Counted from the first letter of the stretch, positions 1 through 11,290 are shown. The stretch: DNA of 64,000 bases from Siderastrea siderea (GCA_964030785.1 OZ034968.1:48693230-48757229); one strand, 5' to 3'. A program made the numbers and translations. Notes: generated from the letters alone by a model not told the origin.

Positions 1-581
1 TGGAAAGGTCTATAAACACAGCTCTTAATGAATTTTTAAAAGCTTTATTTACCTTGTAAAATGAAGTAACTGTTTGCTTGTTGTTTTTGTTTTCTTTTTT
101 TTTTTTTAATTTTGCTGCTGTTTTGAAGTTTGAAAGTTTTACATGAAAAGTGGGTGGAGCTTATACTGCTGGATCCCTTTTAAAGATTTCATCCTTTGAG
201 AAAGCATCTTGACAACTGAGTTTTAATTTTCTGTGTGCACAGATGAAAAAAGGTTTTATTATACAAATGGCACCAGACTTCCACACTTTTTGTCAATACT
301 GAGTTGGGTTATAGAAAGAAGTTATTGGAGTGCAGTGATGACTCAGCATTAAAAGTGGGTAAAGTTTGTTGTTGGTTATCCTCCTTGCTCCAAGTAAATT
401 TCTATGGGTTCTTCTTAGTGCCATCTTATCTTATTAACATGAAGATCTATGTTCTATACACCAGACAATGGGATAACATTTCATTTGCCAAAAGTTAATC
501 TTGAATGTTTTAAGAATATGTTAATTTTAAATCTAAATGTTAATAAAATCAAAAATATTGTTTTCCTGCTCTGGAAACATG
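1..581. other. No gene recognised; AT-rich spacer or intron
   Basis: AT-rich sequence with homopolymer T runs (around 95-112). Only short open frames are present and none has a recognisable domain or convincing splice sites. It precedes the Penelope inverted repeat and is probably intron of the gene whose exons lie at 2537-2655 and 8738-9010. Confidence 0.4.
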
Positions 582-1205
582 ATTTTAAAATAATAAAATA
601 TTTCCTGACTCAGAGCGCAGTAAAAATTAAAAAACTGTTGACGTGGAATATTTCGTCCGGATCAACCGAACTTCATCAGCCACGGTAGAAATGTGAATAT
701 TAAGAAGGGTTATATCACTTCATAAGGGTCTCAAGGGGCCTAAAATAGTGTTATAGATGTTGGCTAATTCCAAGCCATTGTCTCTATTCAAAGAGGGCTT
801 TCGTAACCGGATCTCAATTGCTTCCCTTATACGGCGTTTGAACGTGTTGCTTTCCGTGGCGAGAACTTTTGTTTTGCTGGAATCCACCGAATGTCCCGTG
901 AGCTGGCAATGTTCGTGAACGGCTGATGAGTCCCTTGAAAGATGTTCCTTAATTCTGGTTTCAAGCACGCGAGAAGTTTCGCCAATATATTGTTTGTTGC
1001 ATTGATCACAATGAATGTGATAAACTGTGCCACACTTCTTTAGGTTTTCAGTTTTGTCTTTAACCTGTACCAGTTGCGATCTGAGAGAATTGACAGGCTT
1101 GTGGACGATTGTGACCTCGCGTGATTTAAATGCTCTATGTAGGCGTTCCGAAATGCCTTTGATGTATGGTACTGAGGCATATACTCTCTTCTCGTTACGG
1201 GATTC
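582..1205. repeat. Left arm of a 624-bp inverted repeat (Penelope 3' region)
   Basis: The reverse complement of this arm recurs at 1476-2099 with only scattered mismatches, starting at the AATAATAAAATATTTCCTGA stretch and ending at a GAATCCCGTAACGAG boundary. It carries the GIY-YIG coding end and the downstream untranslated sequence of a Penelope-like element. The two arms face each other across 270 bp, so the locus can fold into a hairpin. Inverted or tandem partial copies are a known feature of Penelope-like insertions. Confidence 0.9.
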
Positions 1206-1457
1206 TTTGGACTCTCTCGTGTCGGATTCAGTGTTCGGTATTGTTAGTATCCAATCTGGATAGTTGTTAGTTTTCAAAGCTTGCTTAACATGCTGAATTT
1301 CATGTACTCTGTCATCTTCAGAAACCAAGGTCTTAGCTCGAAGTAGCAGAGTGTTAACCACAGCTCTTTTATGTTGTAGGTGGTGGTTAGAGTGGAAATT
1401 CAGGTACTGATCCGTATGGGTTGGTTTCCGGTACACTGTGACTTCTTGTTGACCCAT
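720..1457 (-). pseudogene. Penelope-like element, 5'-truncated: RT thumb end plus GIY-YIG endonuclease
   Basis: The 245-residue frame begins inside the reverse transcriptase thumb region, seen as YRKPTHTDQYLNFHSNHH followed by HKRAVVNTLLLRAKTL, which is a hallmark of Penelope-like elements. The C-terminal third is a GIY-YIG nuclease domain: VYHIHCDQCNKQYIGETSR, a downstream Arg, and HLSRDSSAVHEHCQLTGHS. In this family the RT copies the element and the GIY-YIG nuclease nicks the target. The fingers and palm (YVDD core) are missing, so the copy is dead. The frame closes with the shared 3' sequence that continues to position 582. The retained part is open without internal stops. Confidence 0.88.
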
Positions 1458-1475
1458 CTTGGTTCACGTGTAAGC

Positions 1476-2099
1476 AGAATCCCGTAACGAGAAGAGAGTA
1501 TACGCCTCAGTACCATACATCAAAGGCATTTCGGAACGCCTACAAAGAGCATTTAAATCACACGAGGTCACAATCATCCAAAAGCCTGTCAATTCTCTCA
1601 GATCGCAATTGGTACAGGTTAAAGACAAAACTGAAAACCTAAAGAAGTGTGGCACAGTTTATCACATTCATTGTGATCAATGCAACAAACAATATATTGG
1701 CGAAACTTCTCGCTTGCTTGAAACCAGAATTAAGGAACATCTTTCAAGGGACTCATCAGCCGTTCACGAACATTGCCAGCTCACGGGACATTCGGTGGAT
1801 TCCAGCAAAACAAAAGTTCTCGCCACGGAAAGCAACACGTTCAAACGCCGTATAAGGGAATCAATTGAGATCCGGTTACGAAAGCCCTCTTTGAATAGAG
1901 ACAATGGCTTGGAATTAGCCAACATCTATAACACTATTTTAGGCCCCTTGAGACCCTTATGAAGTGATATAACCCTTCTTAATATTCACATTTCTACCGT
2001 GGCTGATGAAGCTCGGTTGGTCCGGACGAAATATTCCACTTCAACAGTTTTTAATTTTTACTGCGCTCTGAGTCAGGAAATATTTTATTATTTTAAAAT
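1476..2099. repeat. Right arm of the Penelope inverted repeat
   Basis: Reverse-complement partner of 582-1205. The match breaks at 2100, where the flanks diverge. The arm is shorter than the left insertion because it stops before the RT thumb segment found at 1206-1457. Confidence 0.9.
1480..1962 (+). pseudogene. Penelope-like element fragment: GIY-YIG domain only
   Basis: Second, oppositely oriented copy of the GIY-YIG end. From about 1609 the frame reads VQVKDKTENLKKCGTVYHIH, then the YIGETSR motif, the HLSRDSSAVHEHCQLTGHS segment and a terminal LGPLRPL, nearly identical to the minus-strand copy at 720-1457. It has no RT sequence. Since both copies share 3' ends that point outward, the pair looks like two partial reverse-transcription products joined head to head, or one copy inserted beside another. 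Confidence 0.85.
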
Positions 2100-2536
2100 A
2101 AATGTTAATAGTTTTAATGGTGTATTTAATAAATGGATTTATTTTACAGAAGTAGCCCTTTGGTATAGTTTATATATGAATTTTTTCAATGAACGTGTCA
2201 GCTTTTAACTAATTATTATTTTGATATCAGAGATTTAATGTAAATGGGTAGATTTTAAATTGTAGTCAAATCAACAATGGTCTGGTAGGCTTTATATTGG
2301 TGTTATTATCATTATTATTTTTATTCTTATTTGCTGTTTTAAATTAAGTTTTGTTTCCTGATATTTTACCTGCAAAAATTGTGAAATTCTGATGTTTAGT
2401 TTTCAGTTTGTAACAAAATGTGTAACTTTCTAATTACCACTACCACACCAGGTCCAGTGCCCAACCCATCATGTGTAAATAAAGCATCTACCTATCAGTA
2501 CATTGGGTTTGACCAGGTCTTTAAAATGTTTTTCAG
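2100..2536. other. No gene recognised; intron sequence
   Basis: AT-rich unique-looking sequence ending in the acceptor TTTTTCAG at 2529-2536. Nothing else is recognised. Confidence 0.4.
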
Positions 2537-2655
2537 GTAACAGACAGACCTTCTTTGCCAGCCAAGCTACACGCTATGCAGATTTGTATGCTGCTTCATG
2601 TGTGAACTTACTACACTATCCTTTTAGCTACCTCTTCAGAGCTCCACCACAACTG
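2537..2655 (+). CDS. Internal exon (penultimate) of an unrecognised protein-coding gene
   Basis: A 119-nt exon bounded by acceptor TTTTTCAG (ends 2536) and donor GTGAG (from 2656). One frame is open throughout: two bases finish a split codon, then 39 codons starting [17 protein letters not shown] and ending YLFRAPPQL. The exon ends in phase 0, matching the phase 0 start of the exon at 8738. The peptide is aromatic and mildly hydrophobic in its second half, which could be membrane- or interface-associated. I do not recognise the family. Earlier exons must lie upstream of the window. The intron after it (2656-8737) holds a microsatellite, a TTAA MITE and a hAT-like element. Confidence 0.6.
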
Positions 2656-2684
2656 GTGAGGTCTTCATAAACCAAAAACTAGGG

Positions 2685-2705
2685 ATAATAATAATAATAA
2701 TAATA

Positions 2706-2764
<59 letters not shown>

Positions 2765-2765
2765 C
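2685..2765. repeat. (AAT)n/(ATT)n palindromic microsatellite
   Basis: About eight ATA/ATA units switch directly to about nineteen ATT units, so the tract is itself a snap-back palindrome. It sits just inside the intron after the exon ending at 2655. Confidence 0.95.
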
Positions 2766-3952
2766 ATTGTGTTATGTAATATTAATTTGTTACGTGGAAG
2801 TTGTCATTAAAATGTGCATCAAATGTGCATTAACTAAGAATAATTATACCAGTCTGATGCACGGCATGTGCATCAATCACTCTACGCTCAATGCTAGTAA
2901 CAAGCACTTGCTTTTCTTGGGCTACAGTAGTCGTGAAGTGTGTACGCAAACACATTTTTGGCTTTATGGGATAAGTTTTTGGTCTGGCGACTGACAGTTC
3001 AGTTGTCAATCAACCTCGGTAGAGTGCACATCTCCGATATCTGTCAACACGGGAGGTGGCGTTGATATTGACGTGTGAGTGAGAGTCTCAGGGGGGGTGA
3101 GGAGCACAAGTGGGGCATTTGACTTTTTAGAAGAATGTTTTTGTCAAACTCCCCCCCCCTGGGGCCCGAAAAAATGGTAAAATCAGGTCAAATTCCCCTA
3201 CCTGGAATGGCTAGGTCTCCGAATAGTAACACAATCCTATCCTGGTCTATAAGTTTCAGAAGCGGCATTGATCCTCAAAGTTGTCTAAACATTTACTGAC
3301 TGACAACAATGAAATAAAAAGCTTCATAATACCCACAACTTGCGGTACCCAATTAATTTATTATTGTAGCAAGTAGTGAAAAGAGAGGTGGTTGTTTTTT
3401 CGTTGAAAAGGAGTGATTACCTTCAGTAGCCCTTCCAGAGGTCTTGAGTAGTCTTTTTGTCGTCCTTAGCTTGTTGCCAAGATGGTCACTATGAGGAGCA
3501 AGAGAGTCGGTTCCAGTCCTCCTCAGAAAAAAATCAAACATCCCCACTCTGGGGCCCAGACTCAGTCAAATTCCTGAAGGAAAGGATGGCAAGAGAATTC
3601 AAATCCCTCAAGTAGGCCCCCCCACTCCCTCCTCGGGCTTAACATTGATAGGTGCATAAAGAACAGAGAATCCACATTCGCTAAGGTTTCCCTTCACCAA
3701 CCCACCCCCCCCCCCCCGGCCCTGTCAAAACAAGTACTTGAAGCTTGAATCTAGAGCTAGCAGGCTAAAAACTAAACTTAACTCAAAACAGGTACGAAAT
3801 TGCATTCAAAGCCTGTATGGTAATTACAAAGCAGGTGCAAGAAAAAATTATTTGCGGGTGGAACCACCAATTTACCATGTCTGTGAACAAGTCTTGAAAA
3901 AATTTGTATTGCAATTATCATTTTTCAGTCTGTTTGTAGCTCATATGTCGCC
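2766..3952. other. Intron sequence with C/G homopolymer repeats, no gene
   Basis: Contains C runs near 3151 and 3703 and repeated GGGGCCC and TCAAATTCC words near 3155-3200 and 3550-3580, consistent with decayed repeats. I could not define element ends. No coding potential recognised. Confidence 0.4.
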
Positions 3953-4150
3953 TTAAGGACGGTGCCTCCTAATTCAGAGGTATTCTTCAAAGGTTATGAC
4001 TATGGGGAAAAAGTAGATCTTATCAAGGGTTATTGGAATCCAAAAAGAAAAATGTGGGTAACCGCGCATTATTCAGATAATTCTAAAAAAGCATTAAAAT
4101 ACAAAGAATGTATGGCAATTTCTTTCCAAATTTAAGCTCAATTATCTCTG

Positions 4151-4186
<36 letters not shown>

Positions 4187-4338
4187 TCTGATAGCCCTTG
4201 TCAAGATCTGCTTTTTCCACATAGCCATAAACCACATAAAAATATTTTCATATTAGTTGGTCAAATTCCTTAAGAAACCCGAATATCCCGAGATGCTCAG
4301 AACGTATGCACAGTAACAAAAGGAGGCACCGTCCTTAA
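3953..4338. mobile_element. MITE with TTAA ends (piggyBac- or Kolobok-type)
   Basis: Starts TTAAGGACGGTGCCTCCT and ends with its exact reverse complement (4321-4338). The similarity extends far inward: a stretch around 4000-4080 (ATCTTATCAAGGGTTATTGG) pairs with 4130-4230, so most of the 386-bp unit folds back. TTAA at both ends fits the TTAA target duplication of piggyBac or Kolobok transposons. No coding sequence. Confidence 0.82.
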
Positions 4339-4480
4339 CCAGCCTAACCATCTTTGTCCGTCAATTCCAGTGTGCAACTGAGGCGTGAAGTGGGGGAGGG
4401 ACTTGTCCTTTAGACTGAAACTTCCTGTTTAAGATACATGAAAATTGGGTAGCTGCAGGTGACAGCTTATTACGCGGGAT

Positions 4481-6900
4481 CAGTGCTGGAAATAATTTTT
4501 CTTACTTAGCAGGTCATGTGTCCTTTCAAATCTTCAGTTTGGTCGGACATATTACAAATTTGATCGGACACTAATTAGCATAATATAATTTGCATACGAA
4601 CAAGAAGAAACTTGTGTCAATCTGAATTACTAGATTTATAATGCAATTTAGAATAGGAGTTGAACACCACTCTCAAAGGCTATACTTTGTTTATCTATTC
4701 GCCACAAAATATATAATTGTATATATTTTTTACAATCATTATTGTTTAGATGATACCACTGACTTCTGATACCAAGCCTTAAATTTCTTTTCCTTTATAC
4801 CCGCGGGTACTTGAGTTCAGTTTCTCACTAGTGTTATGACTGACGTATTTTATTGAAGGCTCTTGTCAAAGTCTTTTCAAAGTAATTGTAGAAATTCGAA
4901 AAGCGAGACATTTTTCTTGTGTTGAGATATTTCGTGACACATTTTGGTATTGTGTGACATTGTTGCGTGCACCGGGCATGCGAGTAATGCATGGATTTTT
5001 GCCATATTTGGCTTATTTTCTCTCGGAATCGGCGTTACGTAGATTGTAGATGGGAGGTGCGAGACTAGCACTTGTTGACGCGAATACTGCTAAAAGCTTG
5101 ATAGATTGATAGTATGAAAGCGAATTGAAATCTCTTGCATTGGAGCTATCGGAGTGGTTAATAGATACAGTCCTGAACAGTAATTATTGAGTGTTAAAAC
5201 CAGTGTAAGGCTACATTTGAACCTCCAGAAATGGCTATTTTATCTACTATTAGCCTGACTGAAAGTCAGGGAATTCAAACCTGAGCTGGGCGAGTAGAAT
5301 TATTTTGTTTGTATATTAAACTTGTACATTGTCTTGATAGTGAGATCCATCCATCGTCGAAACGTCGTCACTTCTTTTGCGTAGCTTTTATGGTTGTTAA
5401 ATTAAAAAAATCGATTCAAATATTTATCCCTGACAGTTTTGAAAACTACATCTGTCACATTTCGACACATTGATTAAAAACGAGAGAATTGAACTCTGCA
5501 TAACATAAATGCCTCGTGCAACAATGTAACTTTTACTTCTTGCAGCTGTAATGGTCTAAGTCATTACGTAGAAAATACAATGTAGTACTTACATATATAG
5601 TAACACAGTAATAACGTACTGACGTATGAAAAACGCCGAGAAGACGACTAAAAACGTATGAACATACTGACATGTAGAGAAACGCGGAGATGACGAGACG
5701 TATATCATGTGGACAAAGTAACTTACGAAAAAGAAGGAATGCATACGAATAAATGTTGAACGACAAGACTGGTACTGTATGGGCATTCCACGTTACGGGA
5801 AACATCCGTAAAACAAGATTGAATTAATACGTTACGATCGAACTAACGTACCGAGAAGTGCCGAGAAGATAAAGCATAATACGGTAGAGGGTACGAACGA
5901 ACTAACCGGTATGGTGAAATGTTGAAAACATAAGACTAACACTGTACAAACGAACTAGCGTACCAAGAAACGTTAAAAAGATAACACTATTGAGAAACAT
6001 TGTAAAGAGAAGACTAATACTGTACGAACGAACTATCGTACCAGATAACACTAATACTGTACAATCGAACCAACGTACCAAAAAACGTTGGCGGAGAAGA
6101 TGACACTAAAAATTACAAACGAACTCACGTACCGAGACTGTACAAACGATCTAACGCACGGAGAAACGTTGAGATAAGACTAATTACTGCACAAACGAAC
6201 TACCGTACGGAGAAACATAGAGAAGACAAGACTAATACGGCACAAACCAACTAACGTACAGAGAAACGTTGAGAAGACAAGACTAATAATGTAAAAACAA
6301 AATAGCGAACGGAGAAACGTTGAGAAGAATGATAAGACTAATACAGTAACTGAACAAACGAACTAATGAAGGAGAATAACTTTGAGAATACTAATGCTGT
6401 ACAAACGAATTAACGTAGCGAGAAATGTTGAGAAGATAAGATTAATCAAGACTGTACAAATGAACTAACGACGGAGAAACGTTGACAAGGTAAGACTAAT
6501 ACTGCAAAAACGAACTAACGTGCGGAGAAACTTTGAGAAGATAAGACTAATACTGTATAAACGAACTAACGAACCAAGAACCATTGATATGACAACAGTA
6601 ATACAAGAGATGGGAACGTACTATGATATGGAGAAACGTCCAGAGAAGACTAATACCGTAAGAACGGACTAATGTACGGGGAAACGTCAAAAAGACCGTG
6701 AAGACTTATACTGTACAAACGAACTATCAGTTATCATTTCAATATGGTTTTAAAGCAAATGTAATCACTAAATAAAATTTTCAATGGAACAGACGTTTTT
6801 CGTGTTCGGACATCATGTCCGACCATATGGCAAAATTGGTCGGACAATTTCGAAATTTGGTCGGACAATGTCCGATGACCGACTGTTATTTCCAGCACTG
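4481..6900. mobile_element. Non-autonomous hAT-like DNA transposon, 2420 bp, 6-bp TSD
   Basis: Terminal inverted repeats CAGTGCTGGAAATAA (4481-4495) and TTATTTCCAGCACTG (6886-6900) are perfect. Both sides are flanked by CGGGAT (4475-4480 and 6901-6906), a 6-bp target-site duplication. Subterminal GGTCGGACA words occur at both ends (about 4540-4570 and 6820-6880). The interior has no transposase; much of it is a degenerate tandem array. The CAG start with short TIRs suggests the hAT superfamily, in which 5-6-bp duplications occur in some lineages, but IS3EU or Dada-type elements also make 6-bp duplications. A related element is at 58453-60334 and a lone end at 26296. Confidence 0.78.
5590..6726. 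repeat. Degenerate ~50-bp minisatellite inside the hAT-like element
   Basis: About twenty divergent units built around AACGAACTAACGTACCGAGA followed by AACGTTGAGAAGATAAGAC and TAATACTGTAC. Unit length drifts from roughly 37 to 80 bp. The array lies wholly between the transposon ends, so it moves with the element. Confidence 0.85.
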
Positions 6901-7121
6901 CGGGATGACGTAGTCAGCCAGCGTCTAGGTTTCGGTTGATGGAATTTTTTCATCGGTGTCACAAATTGGCATGTTTTTTTAACTTTCCCATTTCCCGTGC
7001 CCTTGGCACAAGGCTCAAGGGACATCCCGGAAAATTGTGCGATTTTATTGGCTGTAACTTCGAATCACGTGCAAGTCAGAAGTACAAAGTTGTTATCATA
7101 CGTTTTTGTTGGCACGCGTGC

Positions 7122-7477
7122 CATGTAAACATAGCATTGACTGTGATAAAAAATAATACAAGAATACTCAACACATCAGTGAAGCGCAGCCTTAAGTTAT
7201 AGAGTATTTTCCCGTTTCAAGCGATTTCTTAGACCCAGTAGAACCTGAGATAAATAAATATCTCAGGCACCTGCTCAATTCATGGTGGCGCATAATTAGT
7301 AGAATGTGATGAAAAACATGATTGTCGGCAAGCATGTAAACAAAACATTGACAGCGATAAAAATAATACAAGAATACTCGACTCATCAGTGAAATATTCA
7401 CAGCAAGCAAGCTGCATTGATTTAGGAAGTATTTTCCCATTTCAAGCGATTTCTTAGACCCAGTGGATACTGAGATA
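7122..7477. repeat. Direct duplication of a ~140-bp segment
   Basis: 7122-7252 and 7333-7477 both run from CATGTAAACA through TAATACAAGAATACTC to CAAGCGATTTCTTAGACCCA and a final GAGATA. The second copy has a short extra segment (ATTCACAGCAAGCAAGCTGC region) in the middle. Copies have diverged by point changes, so the duplication is not recent. Confidence 0.85.
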
Positions 7478-8008
7478 TTGTTTTTTTGAGAAAATTGCGA
7501 ATTCTCAATGAACATAAAAAACAATAGGTGTGAAATTTACTAATTGCACGCTAAAAAAGTATTTTGTTAACAAAAACAATGGATAAAGTTTTCTTTGATC
7601 CTAAACATTATAAAAAGGTAACTGACTCAATAAGTATTACAAGCATCGATCATTTACGATAAGTGTATCCACAAGTCATGATCAGTGATGACGGAGTTAC
7701 GAGTTAAATTGAAAAAATGCCTGCTTTGAAACGCCCACGTCAAAGTTTCACATTTGAGTTCTCGAACTTTTTAGCGCGATTTTTTGTTTTTTTGGGGGGT
7801 TATTCACCAGTGCGGGTAATCTGCTGATTCTTTTTTTCCCCTTTTGGCTAAAATCCACCGGTGCGGGTAAACGGCCGGAAATTACGGTAATCGTTAAAAA
7901 CCTTTTCTAATAAACATAATGTTAACATTACGTTCAAAATCCGTTTTTGTCGCCACTCAAAAATAATTGAATTTCTTCACGCTCACTTCATTCTAACCAT
8001 GTCTTCTT

Positions 8009-8083
8009 CTAGTCCAGTTCTGGCCCCTCTCTCTCTGTCACCCAATGCCGGCGTGGCCTGGAGAGGGGCCAGAACTGGACTAG
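8009..8083. repeat. Perfect hairpin with 23-bp arms
   Basis: Arms 8009-8031 and 8061-8083 are exact reverse complements (CTAGTCCAGTTCTGGCCCCT and following bases) with a 29-bp loop. TCTTCTT lies on both outer sides. It could be a short foldback element or a structured intronic RNA segment. It sits 655 bp upstream of the last exon at 8738. Confidence 0.8.
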
Positions 8084-8737
8084 TCTTCTTCTTGTTTATA
8101 TCCTTTTACACTCTAATACTGAACATCTCCGTTTCTTTTTCACATATCGTACCAACCCATGTACTCAACAACCGTCCAACTCCGTTCAAAATAGTCCTTA
8201 CATACACTAGCACATCCCCCGTAAACGCCTTCAGGCGTCTTCTTGTTTTGCAAAAATTCAAGCTTTTCTCTCCCTCTGCATGTACGTTTACAAAGTGTGC
8301 CTCGTGCTGGGCTAATCAATCCTAGGAGTTTGTAATACACAAATAAAGGGGTCAGTTGCTAAAGAAACTGTGGTGCTGCATCTGTGGGTTCTCCATGTAA
8401 ACTAAGCACACAACCCACAATTCCTTGTTTCTCTCTGACAAAAGGCTAACACTTGAAACCTCAGCTTTCAATTTCCCTATGGTAGCCAAATTACCTTATC
8501 AACTCAGTTGATAAATCCAAATTTTTGAGTTTATAATATTCAAACAAGCCCTTTCTTTTAACCAAGAAGAAGAAACATCTTGGAGCATATTAGTTATCTC
8601 TTGTATTCAAGTAATGTTTCACACTTCAATGAGATATCTAAGGATGCTGGAGTTATTAGTATTGAATTAAATGGTACAAACACATACAAGTGGCATAGAA
8701 GGAACCTTGCATGACAGAAAATTATTTGTTCCTGCAG

Positions 8738-9010
8738 ATGCCTCATGAGTCAACAGTGGAGCATACAGGTGAAGTGTTTGAGCCTACAGAGAGCAGTGCC
8801 TTTGCCCCTCGAGGCTTTTCCTTTTCTGAAGACACATTCAGTACTCTGCAGAGGTCCAATTCCACTGGGAGCACCACATGGAGGTGTGATGATGATGATG
8901 ATGATGATGACGACGATGACGATGACGATGATTATGACAAAGTGCAGAATGGAGAAGGACCTGCTCAGCATTCCCTCGAGACAGTCCATGAAGAAAAAAC
9001 AAGTGTTTGA
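8738..9010 (+). CDS. Last exon of an unrecognised gene; acidic tract and PDZ-ligand-like C-terminus
   Basis: The acceptor TTTGTTCCTGCAG ends at 8737; the frame opens in phase 0 as MPHESTVEHTGEVFEPTESS and joins in frame to the exon ending at 2655. The 90 codons include a Ser/Thr-rich stretch (FSEDTFSTLQRSNSTGSTTW, possible phosphorylation), then about fifteen consecutive Asp encoded by a GAT/GAC trinucleotide run (8887-8935), and end KTSV before TGA at 9008-9010. S/T-X-V at the C-terminus fits a class I PDZ ligand. I do not recognise the family; with the preceding exon it may be the cytosolic tail of a membrane or scaffold protein, which is inference. Confidence 0.62.
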   Translation: MPHESTVEHTGEVFEPTESSAFAPRGFSFSEDTFSTLQRSNSTGSTTWRCDDDDDDDDDDDDDDDYDKVQNGEGPAQHSLETVHEEKTSV

Positions 9011-10836
9011 TGTGAGATGTCAATAACACTGCATCAGCCACAATTGCACAAGAATGCTCATTACAAACAATTTTACCAGAATAATAAGCAACCTGCTGCA
9101 GCTTGACATGAACAATTCCTGGTGGTTAAACAATCATAATTGTGATGGATAATTTCAATATTTTATATTGTAACATTTTTATGGGATAAATGTTATTGGC
9201 CTTGCTAGTCCCATGATAAGATTGTGTCAGGGTTATGTTTTTGAGATAATGTGAGGTTTTTTACCTGTGCAGGGTTTTAGGTTTTTATCAGACACACATG
9301 TACTGGTTGTACAAGCTGGACCGGTTGTATGAAAGCTGCTTGAAACCAATTCAGAGCTAAAAGTTAACTACAGGCTGGTTGTTTGGAAGCTGCTTAACAA
9401 CAATAAATATTTTATTCAGAGTTGAAGGTTAAGTGGAAATTTGATTCCACTTGTAATGAAGTGTTCCTGGAGAGGAGTGTACCTGGTTAGTCAAAATTGG
9501 AGGCCATAAGAAGTTCAAAAGTTTTCATTTTTAAGGTAGAACCCAAACATAAGTTGGCTTGCCCTTGCTTTGAACAGTCCAGCCCTTACTGCTTGTTTGT
9601 AATGAGGTAGTGTGCATACTAAGCAGTAAGGGAGATATGTATGCTGATTGGGCAAATTAGTGAAAATTAGTGCATGCATGCTAAACTCAGGAAATCATGA
9701 TGTTACAGGAATCAATATCATTGATGCAGATTTGAACACAATACAAAACATTTTTATTTCTCTTAATTTTTGAAGTTAAATGCAAAATGGGTTAAATGAA
9801 GTAGGGGTTTAAGTATTTACAATCATTTTAAATTAAGAGAACATTAATGACTGGAAAACATATAACATACCAAAACGTTGCTTTTTGTAAGTTAAGGTTA
9901 AAGTTAGCAAAAGGCATTTTTTGCTTGCTCGGCGAGATGAAGATGCATGGACAAGCATGTGCTCTAACTTCTTTTCTAAATCATTTGCTGCTAATCCGGT
10001 TGTAGCTCAAGCTTGTGTTAACTTAAGAAATGCCATTGACCAGAGTTCAAACCATGGTAAATCATGTTTAGTTTACTAATGCAGAGTATTAAAGTTAACA
10101 TGTTAGTTTGTTTGTCAAGTTTTAAAGGGATTTTGCGATAAATAATGGTAACTATTTCTTGTGTTTTTAACATCTAAAAACCTTCACATATATTTTTGTT
10201 GTATTCTTGTATTGTCCTGTTTTGTTCTTTGGTGAGTGGTACATGTAAAGGGTATTTCTGTCAGCTTTTTGTTTTGTTTTTTCTCGTAAAACATGAAATG
10301 ACTATTTTTCATCGTAAAAGTGATCTGTTTTGAGCAATAAGTGGTTGTGAACTGAGAGTTAGGTACTATTTTTATTTATCGTAAAATGTAATTTAATATT
10401 GCATAGCCACCAAACTGTCTTGCTTTCTGCAAGGCATAGTCTGGACTGCACTTGTTTAAATTGATGTTTTTTAAGGTTTTCATTTTCAACATTCATATTT
10501 ATTAAATTTAGGCTTATGCTGCAATTTTATGATACACTGGGCTATATTTTATTTTAAACAACCAATCATTAAATTCAAGGGGACTTTTTTAATGTGGCTC
10601 TCTGTTGTCATTCTTTATATTCAAAGCTCTCCCTCTTCTTTTGTGTGTCTCATACTGCATTCACATCAGGCCAAATGAAACATGATTCGCTATGTTAAGG
10701 TGTTCAGATCAGGTGATGCATTGTGTGACTCGTGATCCCAATATCTGATTGAGACTACCTCATGAGGTAGATGAAACAGGTTAAATGTGCCGGACAGAGC
10801 AGAGAGGAACTGTGTGCCCAAAAGATCCTAAATTAG
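9011..10836 (+). other. 3' UTR and downstream spacer
   Basis: Non-coding AT-rich sequence after the stop codon at 9008. An AATAAA hexamer at 9402-9407 is a candidate poly(A) signal. Further downstream no gene or defined repeat is seen until the Mutator-type MITE. Confidence 0.5.
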
Positions 10837-10845
10837 GACTACCAT

Positions 10846-11004
10846 TAGCCTGTTCCAGGCGTTCAGATAGTGGAGCGCGAGCGAAAAAGAAAGCGAGCGA
10901 AAGAGTGGGAAAAAACGAGGGCAGTCTCCCCTCGTTTTTTCCCACTCTTTCGCTCGCTTTATTGTTCGCTCGCGCTCCACTATCTGAACGCCTGGAACAG
11001 GCTA
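10846..11004. mobile_element. Mutator-type (MULE) MITE, 159 bp, 9-bp TSD
   Basis: Near-perfect foldback: it begins TAGCCTGTTCCAGGCGTTCA and ends with the reverse complement, with complementarity almost to the centre (around 10925). It is flanked by an exact 9-bp direct repeat, GACTACCAT (10837-10845 and 11005-11013). Long TIRs plus a 9-bp duplication are diagnostic for Mutator-like elements. The TAGCCTG terminus is shared with the larger element at 55262-56907. Confidence 0.88.
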
Positions 11005-11051
11005 GACTACCATGAGACATGATTTTGGATACAGCTTAATGAAGAGATACA

Positions 11052-11290
11052 ATGGCAGTTATCAGTGATGATGCAGACTTAAGGCCTTGTAAAATAAGAA
11101 ATCCCAATCCAGTAAGCACTGTAAATGTTGCTGGGGCTGTAGATAATGGAATATCTGCTACCAAAGATAGCACAGATGCTGTCTCCTTGATGAATGCTGG
11201 AAGGCTGTTCACCTTTGAAGGGCTAAGTGAGATTAAACCACAGAATGAATGCAACAGCAAGTTCCTGCTCCATTTTTGGGTTAGTATAAG
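11052..11290 (+). CDS. Possible isolated exon, unrecognised
   Basis: Open from ATG at 11052 (MAVISDDADLRPCKIRNPNP) through FTFEGLSEIKPQNECNSK, with a candidate donor GTTAGT near 11280. The peptide is not low-complexity and looks coding, but I see no clear acceptor and recognise no family. It could be a first exon, or a fragment of a gene interrupted by the Gypsy element that starts 50 bp further on. The opposite strand is also open over this stretch. Confidence 0.25.

Noticed and set aside
304..688. Short plus-strand open frames at the window start
   Set aside because: AT-rich, no domain, no splice evidence, and the second overlaps the Penelope 3' end.
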